Shown here: one piece after another, positions 11,901 to 22,356 of the stretch
Numbering within the stretch: the first letter of the stretch is position 1
How the letters are laid out: the number at the start of each line of letters is the position of its first letter
DNA from: Mytilus trossulus
Lineage: Eukaryota; Mollusca; Bivalvia; Mytilida; Mytilidae
DNA length: 64,000 nucleotides
Assembly: GCF_036588685.1 (NCBI RefSeq)
Contig: NC_086374.1
Span: 87,848,059-87,912,058 of the forward strand
Reading direction: 5' to 3'
Translations under genes and position numbers: made by a program
Notes under the pieces: generated by a model
The model's database searches: none
Told to the model about the DNA's origin: nothing
What the model saw: the letters and a program-made list of their open reading frames with translations, nothing else

Positions 11901-14139
11901 ACCTTCTACCGTTATTAGTCCACCATCAATAATGCGCAAGATAGAAATGGGAGGGGCAATCATACCTTCTATCATTATGAGTCCACCATCAATAAAGACC
12001 AAGATAAATGGGAGGGGCAAAATTTAAATAAAAAAAAATATGTCAATCTAGTAAAACACTTGTCTAAATGAATGATCAACTACAATAATAATATTCATCT
12101 TATATATATTTTTTATAAATACATAAACACATGAATAATTTTACACCCAATGTGTGCGGCTGAAAACATTGTGTGGTAGACCATCTATGTACACACTGCT
12201 GTCCTTGAGTGATGAAGATTGTGAGTGTAATACTTGGCCAGGTATAATAAATGACTGGCATTTGTCGCTTCTTCTCTCAGAACATATCATACAGGAGCAA
12301 GAGCAAAAATTGATCAGCTCAGATTTTTTTTGTCATTAACCATTTTTAAATTGTGGTTGGTTTGGAAAAAAGACAAATAAAATTTGAATTCTATATTGTG
12401 ATCTGCAATGAATTAAATTCCAAACCCCTCTGCACAGAAAAAAAATCATTGACCAACAAAAAAAGAACTATTAATGCTCTTTTTGACTTTTTAACAACTG
12501 ATATATTTTGTTTTTGTCCTTTTCATTTGTGTGAGGAAATATTTTGATGTTTATTTTGTTTGTCTACTTGCAGGCTGGAATGAATTGTTAATTGCTGCAT
12601 TTTCACACAGATCTACCGTAGTTAAGGATGGTATATTACTAGCTACAGGTTTACATGTACATAGAAGTAGTGCTCACCAGGCTGGTGTAGGAACCATATT
12701 TGATAGAGTCCTCACAGAATTAGTGGCCAAAATGAGGGAAATGAAAATGGACAAGACAGAAGTTGGCTGTCTTAGGGCTATAGTCTTATACAACCCAGGT
12801 ATGATACAGGCTTTAAACAAAACTTTTCAGGGAATGTGATAATAAAACTGACTCAGCTCAAAGGTTAGGGACATTGTGGTCTTTAAGGGAGAAGATCCCC
12901 ATTCCCCACATAAACATTTATGAATTTTCTCTTTTAGTCCAATTATAAGGATACTATTAACCAATTAGTTTGGCTAGCCATTGATTTCTGTGAATGGAAT
13001 AACGCTAATATAAGTCTATATAAGATGTTTTTCCTTATAAATATAAATACATTCAAGAAAATACAAATATTGACTAAAAGGTTAGGGACATTGTGGTCTT
13101 TAGGGGACAAGATCCCCATTCCCTAATGAAATTTATAAATTTTCTCTTTAAATCCAGTTAGAAGGATACTGTTAACAAATGAATTTGGCTAGCGATTGCT
13201 TTCTGTGAATGGAAGAATAATAGAATTCTCAGAAGATTATTTTCCTTTTAAAAATACATCTAGAAAATTAGAATATTGTGTAAGACAAGAAGCTGCAGAG
13301 TCAGCTGGGAATGGCTAAAACAAAAAAATTATCGGCAAAAAAAAATCTGTTAACAGTTTGTTTCTTCATATCTAAAATTTTCACCTTTCTCAAACATGTT
13401 TTGTTTGTACAAAGAACAAAGGCTATTAAGGAGAACATTTTTTAAGTTAATATCTATATATGCCCATATCAAGTTATTTATAAAACATATATGCTTGAAT
13501 GTCAGAATTACAAAAATAGTGGTGTGTTAATATAATAGTCATATGAAAATTATACAAGTTTTAAATATCTATTCAAACTACTATTCAATGGACAAAGGGA
13601 AATAACTCAATCCACGCTTTATAACAAGAACGTGCATGTTAAAGAAAACACAAATGAAAAGATAAATTCACCTCCTCAATATACAAATGCTTTGCTTATC
13701 ACCTGCTGACTGTTACAAGTTTATGATCAGCCGTTAAAGTTATTTATATTTCCATACAAAAAGAAGATAATTGCCAATGAGGCAACTCTCTACATGAGAT
13801 CAAAAGAGACAGAAATTAACAACTATAGGTCAATGATTATGATAGGTCACCAAACACTGTTTCACATATTTTTTTCTATGTTCAATAGATGCTAAAGGAC
13901 TTACTGCTACCCATGAAGTGGAACAGTTGCGTGAGAAAGTTTACGCTTCATTGGAGGAATACTGTAAAACCCGATATCCAGAAGAACCAGGCCGATTTGC
14001 CAAGTTACTGCTCAGACTACCTGCCTTACGAAGTATTGGACTAAAGTGCCTGGAACATTTGTTTTTCTTTAAATTGATTGGTGATACACCAATAGACACG
14101 TTCCTCATGGAAATGTTAGAAAGCCCAACGAATACCTGA
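2987..14139 (+). CDS. RXR: Retinoid X receptor, 3' part (NR2B; 5' end outside window)
   Basis: RXR is a ligand-activated nuclear receptor that pairs with many other receptors and binds 9-cis retinoic acid. Five constitutive exons: 2987-3144, 9634-9782, 11643-11769, 12574-12798 and 13889-14139; all phases agree, giving 302 visible residues. Exon 1 carries the P-box CEGCKG and the four cysteines of zinc finger 2 (C-x5-C-x9-C-x2-C). Exon 2 carries the T-box/hinge (VQEERQR) and helix 1 ([10 protein letters not shown]). Exon 3 has the signature [21 protein letters not shown]. Exon 4 begins [14 protein letters not shown], including the arginine that binds the retinoid carboxylate in vertebrate RXR, and has [11 protein letters not shown]. 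Exon 5 has the dimer helix ([18 protein letters not shown]), the cysteine of EYC matching the organotin-reactive cysteine of vertebrate RXR, and the AF-2 helix FLMEMLE. The stop at 14137-14139 follows ESPTNT. The first zinc finger and A/B domain lie upstream. Confidence 0.97.
5542..5592 (+). CDS. RXR: Candidate RXR cassette exon, 51 nt (T-box insertion)
   Basis: It lies in the intron between RXR exons 3144 and 9634. It has a good acceptor (tttacag before 5542) and donor (G|GTAAAT after 5592), and is symmetric phase 1-1. It would insert 17 residues, [17 protein letters not shown], after KRE and before VQEERQR with no stop. From memory, RXR isoforms of other molluscs differ by short T-box insertions made by alternative splicing, which fits. 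Without transcripts this remains a prediction. Confidence 0.65.
8718..8774 (+). CDS. RXR: Candidate RXR cassette exon, 57 nt (acidic)
   Basis: Same intron as the 51-nt cassette. A pyrimidine-rich acceptor (ctttcag) precedes 8718 and a weaker donor (GATA|GTAATA) follows 8774. It is symmetric phase 1-1 and would add 19 residues starting [19 protein letters not shown], followed by VQEERQR after a split Thr codon. The strongly acidic content would sit directly on the DNA-binding C-terminal extension. The weaker donor and lack of a remembered homologue keep confidence moderate. Confidence 0.45.
9791..10020 (+). repeat. Dispersed repeat (GTGTCAAAGAGACAACAACC family)
   Basis: It begins about 8 bp after the donor of RXR exon 9634-9782. 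It contains 'caaagagacaacaacctgac', 'gggtcttcaatac', 'gcaccgggaggcatccttca' and 'agctggcc', a series I recall as common in mussel sequence. A diverged fragment of its head recurs at 56158-56210. The right boundary is uncertain. Confidence 0.6.
11770..12021. repeat. 63-bp minisatellite, four units, starting at an RXR splice donor
   Basis: Four units start near 11774, 11838, 11901 and 11964, spaced 64, 63 and 63 bp. They contain 'gtccaccatcaataat' and 'gaaatgggaggggcaa'. The array begins at the GTATAC donor of the RXR ligand-binding-domain exon ending at 11769. Because 63 is a multiple of three, long repetitive open frames arise on both strands (11788-12027 plus, 11733-12020 minus); these are by-products, not genes. 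Confidence 0.9.
12860..13260. repeat. About 217-bp tandem duplication in the last RXR intron
   Basis: 'ggttagggacattgtggtctt' and the following roughly 150 bases, through 'tttggctagc' and 'tttctgtgaatgga', occur first from about 12860 and again from about 13078. The two copies differ by scattered substitutions and small indels, so the duplication is not very recent. Confidence 0.8.
13745..13835 (-). repeat. Interspersed repeat fragment, inverse of the window-end repeat
   Basis: 'attgccaatgaggcaactct', then 'gagatcaaaagaga' and 'attaacaactat', is the reverse complement, with changes, of the sequence at 63905-64000. A short piece of the same family (ttggcaatcataccacatct) also lies at 3353-3372. 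It is about 55 bp from the acceptor of the last RXR exon. Confidence 0.65.
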
Positions 14140-16105
14140 GAACCACATATGTGTAATTTATTGGAACAGTATCGGTCACACTTGATTGACATTAAGACTG
14201 GTTTTGACCCAGTGTGGTTACAATTTGGGCTGTATCATGATGGTCTTGTATAAAACATTTATCATTTCCTCTCAATTTTTCAGTTACAATTCTAGTTTTA
14301 TTATGTCCACCTAACCTGTGTTATAAGACCACCTGTAGATTGCAGTTCAGCTAAAATTGTTAATGTTTGTAGTTGAATTATATTGTTATGACATAGTATG
14401 ATGCCCCAATTTCCTGTCAGAAAATTAAGTCCTACAGATTACAAAAAAAACCGACCTGTAAACTGATATTTTTTTTTCTAAATCATCTGGTTATTTATTT
14501 TTAAAAGAATCAGTGTTTCGAAGTTCATCTGTAGTTTAAGCTACTTTGGTATTTCTGAACACACCCAATTTCCTCAAGACATCAATCAATTGATATGCCT
14601 ATTGAATATAGTTTCTGCTTGACAGGATTTATTGTGCTGCTGTATTTTGAATATGTTCCATTTTGTCCCAGACAAGTGATGTCTGACTTTAATTGCCAGT
14701 AATATAGACTTTTGATTAATCCACTGTGCTTTTTTGAGATGCTTATTATTCTGGAAAAAAGGGTAGCATTTAATTACCCTATTATCAATCAAAACAATAT
14801 GAAATTCAGTATATTTTACACTTTGTAAAAATCAAAATTAAAATACAAACATGAAACAATTCTCAAAATCAACCACAATGAGTGTAAGCACTCTGAAAAG
14901 AGCCCAGTTTCTTAATTTAAAATTCAATGATTCTAGATTTATTTAGAAATACATGTAGTCATGTTTTTCTTGTGATCATGCCATGAAATTTCAACATTTA
15001 ATGGCAGACAACACCTACATTCAGATAAACATATGTCCTCAAGAGGTTTTGTAATGTTTATAGTTTTATATGTAATATTTGTATGTATTTGTACTCGGTT
15101 ATGGCAGACAAAATGTAAGAAGTCTTGTTGAATGTTCAAGATGGCACTTCTTGTTCACATTGATATTTTTGTTTCATTATAATGTACCCTTGGTTTACAT
15201 TGATATTTTTTTTCTGCATATGATATATCAGGGGGTAAAATGATTTCCTGGTCATCAAATCCACATTATTATACTGTAGGAATTACATTGGAAATACTAC
15301 ACAAGGTAAATATCTACTGCATACTTAATTTGGACTTTTTAACCTTTTTGATTCAAACGTGGCTGATGAATCTTTTGAAAATGAAAGGCTAGTTGGGCGT
15401 ACAAAATTTAACTAATAGTATCTATGATGAGTTTCTTCACAATTATGTCAACTTTACACCATTGGGAAACATCTTATTTATTGAATAAGAAATCACTGCT
15501 TCAGAGATGATAGATATACAAGTGGCCACCTATTACCAATAATTACAGAAATCTAACCCTTCATGACCACCCATTTGCAGACACTAGGCATTTTAAAGTA
15601 TTAATTCTTTTGACGAACAGTGTATTATCCTACTGTTAGTGTAAAATTATGTAAGGGTCTTCATTAAAGATCTTATTTTTTTCGTGATGATGATTTTTAT
15701 TTTCGATTCCAAGTTATCCCTAGTGTCTAGTTTAATATATATCATATGTTGAAAAAGAGAATCTAGTAAAACTTGGTGATTTCATTGACTCATAAACATT
15801 GGTCAAATGTAGTCCCAATTATTATTATATGATGTAAATATGTGTTACAATGAGTAAATGGCTATTTTAACTTTGAACATAATTTCACAATTTTTGTAAC
15901 CTGTTCAGACATTTTCCATGTTACATGTTTAGAATATCAAAACCAGATTTGTGCCACTATGTAGTCTAAATTTTAATTTCACTTTCAAAAATGCACTTCA
16001 TATTTATATAGAAAATTCCATTTCTAGAAAGAATACATAAAGCACTGTCAAGGTCAATTGTTTTAAATTCAATACTAGTGTTAATTTATAAGTTTTGATT
16101 TTATA

Positions 16106-16282
16106 CAGTGAAACCTGTTTAAACCGAACCTCTTTTGGACTTAACATTTTGTTCGGTTTTGGCAGAAGTTTGGTTTTGTCAGGTTCAAAGCGCATATAAT
16201 TTGATATGACGGTTCTCATAAACATGTTTGGTCTATACAGGTTTTCGGTTTATACAGGATTCGATTTAGTCAGGTTTCACTG
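16106..16282. mobile_element. 177-bp MITE with CAGTGAAACC terminal inverted repeats
   Basis: The ends are CAGTGAAACCTG and CAGGTTTCACTG, an imperfect inverted repeat of about 25 bp, flanked on both sides by TA. A TA target duplication and CAGT termini are typical of pogo/Tc1-mariner-class non-autonomous elements. There is no coding capacity; the open frame 16004-16225 on the other strand overlaps it by chance. Confidence 0.8.
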
Positions 16283-17149
16283 TACTTATATTTAAAATGA
16301 ATGGAGTAATCATCAGAATCAACACATTGATGTGTTATGTCTCCCCTGGGTAATTAAGTCCTGTGTAGATAACTAAAATTATATGTATAAACTGTGATAT
16401 GATTAAAAAGTGCTTGGGTAATATGTACTAGTATGCAAGGATTTGTTTATTTGTTATATTGTTGATGGCATTGAAGTGATTTAGGTAAATAACAGTGTTG
16501 AAGAAAATGTGATGGGGGGAAAACAGATGTTAATTGTGATAAAAGACTTTTAATGAAAATATTTTGAAATACAGGGTATATTCTACGCTTGCTAGTTAAC
16601 ATTTAAGGAAGACCTACACATTTGTTTAAATATAAAAAGATAGGCCTATCTTTGTTTGATTACCATTACACAACATAGCATTTTTCCTGGGTAATGTAAT
16701 ATAATGGTGTTTTTTAGACACCAAATGTCTCATAAGATCACTTTCAAGTAAAAGACGGCAATCTATCAGGACCTATCGAGCCATCTGTCACTAGGATATT
16801 TTTTCTGTTTTTTCCTTTTAATGGTTTTCATGTTACTGAAATTAGGCTGGTTTTTTGTATACAACTACAATTGATGTGTCAATTCTGTGATTGTCTCATG
16901 TTTTATAAGTGCTTTTAAAATCTTGTGAAAAGTTTTAATTTTTGAAAAGATAATTAACTAATTATGTATATATTAGGTTTTTTAACGGATAGATTGTTAA
17001 CAGATGTCTGAAAAAAATCCAATGGTTGCATGCTTAGACAAATCTATATTAAAAAAATGCTGTAAATCTTACCAACATATTATATTGTGAATGTTCTTAT
17101 TTAATGGATGTTAGTGCAGCTATTGATTCATATGAATTTAATGCTCAAT

Positions 17150-17400
17150 TTCACTGTACACATACCGTATCCACTGTGATTCACTGTTCAGATACCGTAT
17201 CCACTGTGATTTCACTACTCATAAAGTATCCACTGTGATTTTACTGTACAGATACAGTATCCACTGTGATTTCACTGTACAGATACATTATCCACTTAGG
17301 TTTCACTGTAGAAATAAAGTATCTTCTGTCATTTCACTGGACAGATATGGTTTGTTTCCATTGTGATTTTACTGTACAGAGAATGTATCAACTTTTAATT
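17150..17400. repeat. Minisatellite, about 32-bp unit
   Basis: Around seven degraded units carry 'tgtacagatac', 'gtatccactgtg' and 'atttcac'. The units diverge toward the right end. There is no coding potential. Confidence 0.85.
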
Positions 17401-17514
17401 TCACAAAATAACTCAAATTAAGATTTTCATTTGAAAAATGAACTTTCCTGGTTCTGTTCAACTGACCAGCCAAAGTCTTTATTGGTATGGTTTCTGTATA
17501 ACTTATATTCCTTT

Positions 17515-17845
17515 GGTTTCTTCATAAATAACCAGTGGGTATTTTTATTTGTATGGTTTCAACTGACCAGTGGGTATTTTTATTTGTATGGTTTCAACTG
17601 ACCAGTGGGTATTTTTTTTTGCATGGATTCAACTGACCAGTGGGTATTTTTATTTGCATGGATTTTGATGACCAGTGGGTACCTTTATTTGTATGGTTTC
17701 AACTGACCAGTGGGTACCTTTATATGTATGGTTTCAACTGACCAGTGGGTACCTTTATTTGTATGGTTTCAACTGACCAGTGGGTACCTTTATTTGTATG
17801 GTTTCAACTGACCAGTGGGTACCTTTATTTGTATGGTTTCTGTAT
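17515..17845. repeat. Minisatellite, 35-bp unit
   Basis: About nine units of 'tggtttcaactgaccagtgg' followed by 'gtacctttatttgta' occur. The left units have 'gtatttttattt' and the right units 'gtacctttattt', so the array grew from at least two variant blocks. It starts only about 115 bp after the 32-bp minisatellite but has an unrelated unit. Confidence 0.92.
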
Positions 17846-19007
17846 ATATTTGAATTTTCAGTTGTGATTCATAAAGAAGTGTAAATTGTATATTTATGGT
17901 TGTAGATTGGTTGCTAGGTTACCAGAATTTGCTACATATATATGGATTTCAGTTTTGTTTTGACATTACCATGTATATAATTTAACAGGCACATACGAAA
18001 ATCATCAGCGATTGACTTTCTATTGTATTGTAAATTAGAAATTTAGATAACCAGTTTCAAACATTGAAATAAAAAACTTTGTGAAAGCTATTTTAAATAT
18101 ATTTCATTTAAATTTAATGAAGAAAAAAATCAACCCAAAATTGGTTATCAGCCTCACTTCAAAAAAATCCCCTGTGTATCTGTGAACTGGTTGAAAGTTG
18201 CTAGATGATGCCATGAATTGTCTTAAATTAACCACATTATATCCTCATTATTGATTTATTCAACTTCAGATTGTTTTAGTAATATTATGGATTAATTTTA
18301 CTGATTAGTGAGGGATTCATGTATAAAGGCAAAACCTTTTTAATGTTTTAACTACTACATACTTCCTGTAGGCTGCTATCCTAAAAAAAAAAATCCCTCA
18401 AAATCACGAAAAGAAATATATTCGCTGTTCTTTCATTGACTTTTATTAATTTTGAATTAAAATTTGACATTTGGTTCCATATTTAAGGGGAAATTTTAGA
18501 GATTATTTTTTTTCATTTTTCCAATCAAGAATAATTTCATATTCGATTGAATTCCTCTATTTTGGGTATTTTATAATCTAAACAGCTGATATTTATCATC
18601 TCGATTTGATTAAGAAAAGATAGCTGACATATTTTCTTAGTTCAAACACCACTACACAAAAAATGGCATATCCCAGATGAAAAATTATAGATATTGTTAG
18701 TGATACTATTGAAGCCATGTTCATTGCTTTGATAGTCCAGTGCTATGTACATAAAATGTATAATGTATGTTGAAAAAATTATTTTACACAACTGTAGAAA
18801 TATATATTTTATCATTGTATATATATCATAAAATGTTGGTTTTATTGTGGTAGGCTTATTTCATCAACTATTGGGGAGTGCTATATTTGTCTTATGTCAT
18901 GAATCCAGTAAAATATATATATATCAGACATTGCTAGAATAAACGATACAAGAATTTATGGTTTCTTTTTATTTGATAGTCTTTGTTACATACTAAACAT
19001 CATAAAT

Positions 19008-19095
19008 AAAGGCAACAGTAGTATACCGCTGTTCAAAACTCATAAATCCATGGACAAAAAACAAAATCGGGGTAACAAACTAAAACCGAGGGAAA
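19008..19095 (+). repeat. Interspersed repeat fragment (AGTATACCGCTGTTCAAAA family)
   Basis: 'aaaggcaacagtagtatacc' then 'gctgttcaaaact', 'atggacaaaaaacaaaatc' and 'aaaccgagggaaac' match copies at 30712-30815 and 47913-48000 (same orientation) and 38690-38860 and 51790-51950 (opposite). With five copies in 64 kb it is one of the most frequent families here. Confidence 0.85.
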
Positions 19096-20959
19096 CACAT
19101 GCAATATCTGATGGTATGTCTGATGTGCTCATCTCATCCTGTTTTTATAATTCATTTTTCACTTTTCAGGCTGGCAAATTGGTAACTTTTATTGGTCTTT
19201 TCCTTGAAGGAAAGTTGGTGAAAGCATGAAATATTGATTGCTTTTCAACGACATTGACCCCCTAAGTCATGGTTCAGTAACTAAATCAAGGAGTCATTTT
19301 CAATGTTAAGAATTTTTGCTTAAGTTATATAATATTATATTGGTATCGTGTGCATGTCATTTTGGTCCACAACCAAAAATGAGTACACAAGATTTTCATT
19401 CTATAGTTCTTTCAAGATCAAATATGTTTTTGCTATATTTCACATTGGAAATTAATTTGAGTACATTGAACAGTCATCAAAGGCAATATTTAAATATGAA
19501 TTGTTATTTGTAATCACTTCAATCAAATATGATTTTCTGGTGTTTCTTGCGATATCTAATTAGTTCAATTGCAATTTTAAGTTGCAGTCTTTGGATTTTA
19601 ATAAAAGTGTTTATTCTTTCTTGTAATTACAATGACACTGAAACGAAAACTGTCGTTAGGTCTTACCTTTAACTTAAAAGGTCTCCCTGGGGAACAATAT
19701 TTTTGTACATTATTTTTTATTGGTTAAAATTCCAATTTATAGGACTGGTACCAAGTCAATAAACATAAGCTATACATAAACATACAAACATAATTAAATC
19801 TGACCACATTGATAAACATTGTATTTATATTTATTTGTATATCCCCTTTAATATTAAAAGAAAGTGTACAATAGAGTTTGGCTACAGACCAAATAGACAC
19901 TATTAACATTCCAAGAGTATGTGCTGATTAAGACAGTTCAGCTGGGTGACTGGAAAATAAAACAAGAACATGTCTATAAAGAAAAAGGTTCTGATTGTAG
20001 TTTGACCGTTGTTTTAAACCAGTTATTAACGAGCTATTAATTTGTATGTATAGGTGCAAAAAAATTGGTACTGTTAATTTTATTATTAGCATATTTGTAT
20101 ATTAAGCTAACAAAGTCATTATATTTGTATAAAGTAACATTCCTTTATAGTGGAAAATTGTTTTAACATTGAATAAGCTACAATTAAAAATTGCTTGCTA
20201 GTGGAGGTCTCTGTGATTAATATTAGATAACTGATTCATTTCCCTAATAAATCTATCATGAATGGCAGATAGATAATCTTTCATTTATAGTCTTTTACAA
20301 AAATGATGAATGGATCTTTATATTGGTATGAAATCATTTTAAACGTTTACAATCATGAAATTATATTCTTACATCAATGTTTTTGATACACCAATAACAA
20401 AAACTGAAATCTTTTGAATTGATATATTTTGTAATTATTCAAAATTATATCAGAAACCTATACTTAATCATAAAATAATGAGCTTGTTAAAGGGAGACAA
20501 TACTCGCATACCTTTTTTCCGAAACGACACATAATACAAAGGAATGCTCTCTTGCATACACATGGCACTTCAATATAATTGATTAACTGTGCATTCGTGC
20601 TCAACCTTCAATGAAGATTCTAAATTATAAATATAACCAAAAGTTGTTAATCTATAGGATAGTGAAGACTAATGAAAGCTAACACACTGTAAAAATATTT
20701 CTTTTAAAACTTCCCCAGAAAAATGCTTGAGCCACTTGACACTCATACCTCATAATTAACGTTTTTACACAATATTTCAATAAAGTAGTAAAATATTATT
20801 TGCTTCTCAAAATGTCAGACGCAATAAAAATCGTATGCTTGCATCATCTTACCCAAATATAGATTTGATTAAGTCCTGAACATTTCGATTTTTTTTTTAT
20901 AGAAATACCGGTTTGTAACAAATCACGATAGGTACATGACTAAATGCCGATATCCCGAT

Positions 20960-21660
20960 ATCGTCAGGTAAATATGCTATATATATATATGAAAAAAGTA
21001 ATATCACAAAAATAGCTCGGAGGAAATTTCGAAACGGAAAGTCCCTAATGAAATGGCAAAATAAAAACCTCAAACACATCAACTTAATGAACAACTGTAA
21101 TATTCCTGACTTGGGACACGCATTTTCTAATGTAGAAAATGGTAGATTAAACCTGAGTATAGCTAGCTGAAAAAAAAGTAAAATCACAAAAATACTGAAC
21201 TTAGAGGAAGATCAATTCGGAAAGTCTATAATCACATGGCAAAATCAAATAAGAAAACACATATTCGTGACTTGGTACAGGCATTTTCAAATGTAGAAAA
21301 TGTTGGATTAAACCTTGTTTTATAGCCCTTACCCTCTCACTTTGATGACAGTTGCATCAAATTCCATTATATTTACAATGATGCGTTAACTAAACAGACA
21401 CAATAAATAAAAGTCAAACTGGTACAGTAGTCATCATCGTGTAACAATTTTAAAAGGAACAATTTAACAGAACACAAAAACATCTACAAACACATTCATT
21501 GATATGCGTGTCTGACGTCAACAAAATTTATGCATCAATATATTTGTCGTTCAATGTACATACAAACAATTTTAAAATTACACAAAGGCAATGTTAGCAT
21601 ACAGGGTTAAAACATTTGAAGTATGTAAGAATAAATTTTAGAAATAGACCGAGATTTAAA
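20960..21660 (-). repeat. Interspersed repeat, inverse of the 48110-48600 copy
   Basis: Two successive blocks (near 21000-21150 and 21160-21320) share 'atatcacaaaaa' or a variant, 'ggaaagtc', 'atggcaaaat', 'gaaaatg' and 'gattaaacct'. They are the reverse complement of the 'aaaccaggtttaatccacc / tgcctgtaccaagtcag' repeat seen at 48400-48600. The right part, with 'gtgtctgacgtcaacaaaat', matches 48180-48230 inverted. The doubled left part suggests internal duplication. Confidence 0.65.
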
Positions 21661-22356
21661 ATAGTCTAAAAGTTATATAGAATTTAAAAGAATCCACAAA
21701 TAGTTAATTTCACTACGCGATTGGATGATTTTGACGTGTGTGGTTCAACTTTTTTTGTAATTTATGATAGTAATATATCATAATGACATAAAATAGAATA
21801 ACATCATACTGACAGGATCTTTTAAAGAACAGAGTCACATTATAAGAACGAAAGAAATACAAATATTCTCATAAACAACAATCACCACAAAAAAATGAAA
21901 GACAATACAACCACATTGACGGGATGTATAAGTACCAAGCCACGTTAAACGGATATCACATAAAACAACCCAACATTAAAAGTTAAGGAAGATACATGAA
22001 AAGTCATTAAAGGTACCAGGCAAAGCCGCTTATAATTCGATACGCTTAGATAAAAATTGTTGGAAAGCCAAAACAAATACAATGTTGAAGAGCACCGAGT
22101 ACAAAAGGTTATTAACAAATTACATTTACTTATTATAATCGATCGTCACTGGTCTTTCGTATACTAAACGCGGCTCTGGTGCAAATACAAAATTTCAATC
22201 CTGATATCTATGAGTTTATTTAAAGTAAACAAAGACAATCTTCCTTTATTTATCTCTGTTTAGTTCATAGGACATGGTGGACAAACACATTTTATCTCGA
22301 TAACTACAGTGTATTTAATATACACACGTAGAAATCATCACGCAACATAACAAAAC

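Larger units (their letters stand above)
14140..22356. other. RXR 3' UTR/flank and intergenic region
   Basis: No coding exon is recognised between the RXR stop and the dioxygenase start. It holds a MITE, two minisatellites and interspersed repeats, listed separately. Open frames such as 16004-16225 (inside the MITE), 19316-19513 and 20897-21187 (inside a repeat) match nothing known. The RXR 3' UTR must begin here, but I could not choose a polyadenylation site. Confidence 0.6.

Noticed and set aside
11733..12027. Long repetitive open frames on both strands (79 and 95 codons)
   Set aside because: They come from the 63-bp minisatellite, whose length is a multiple of three; no start context, homology or splice support.
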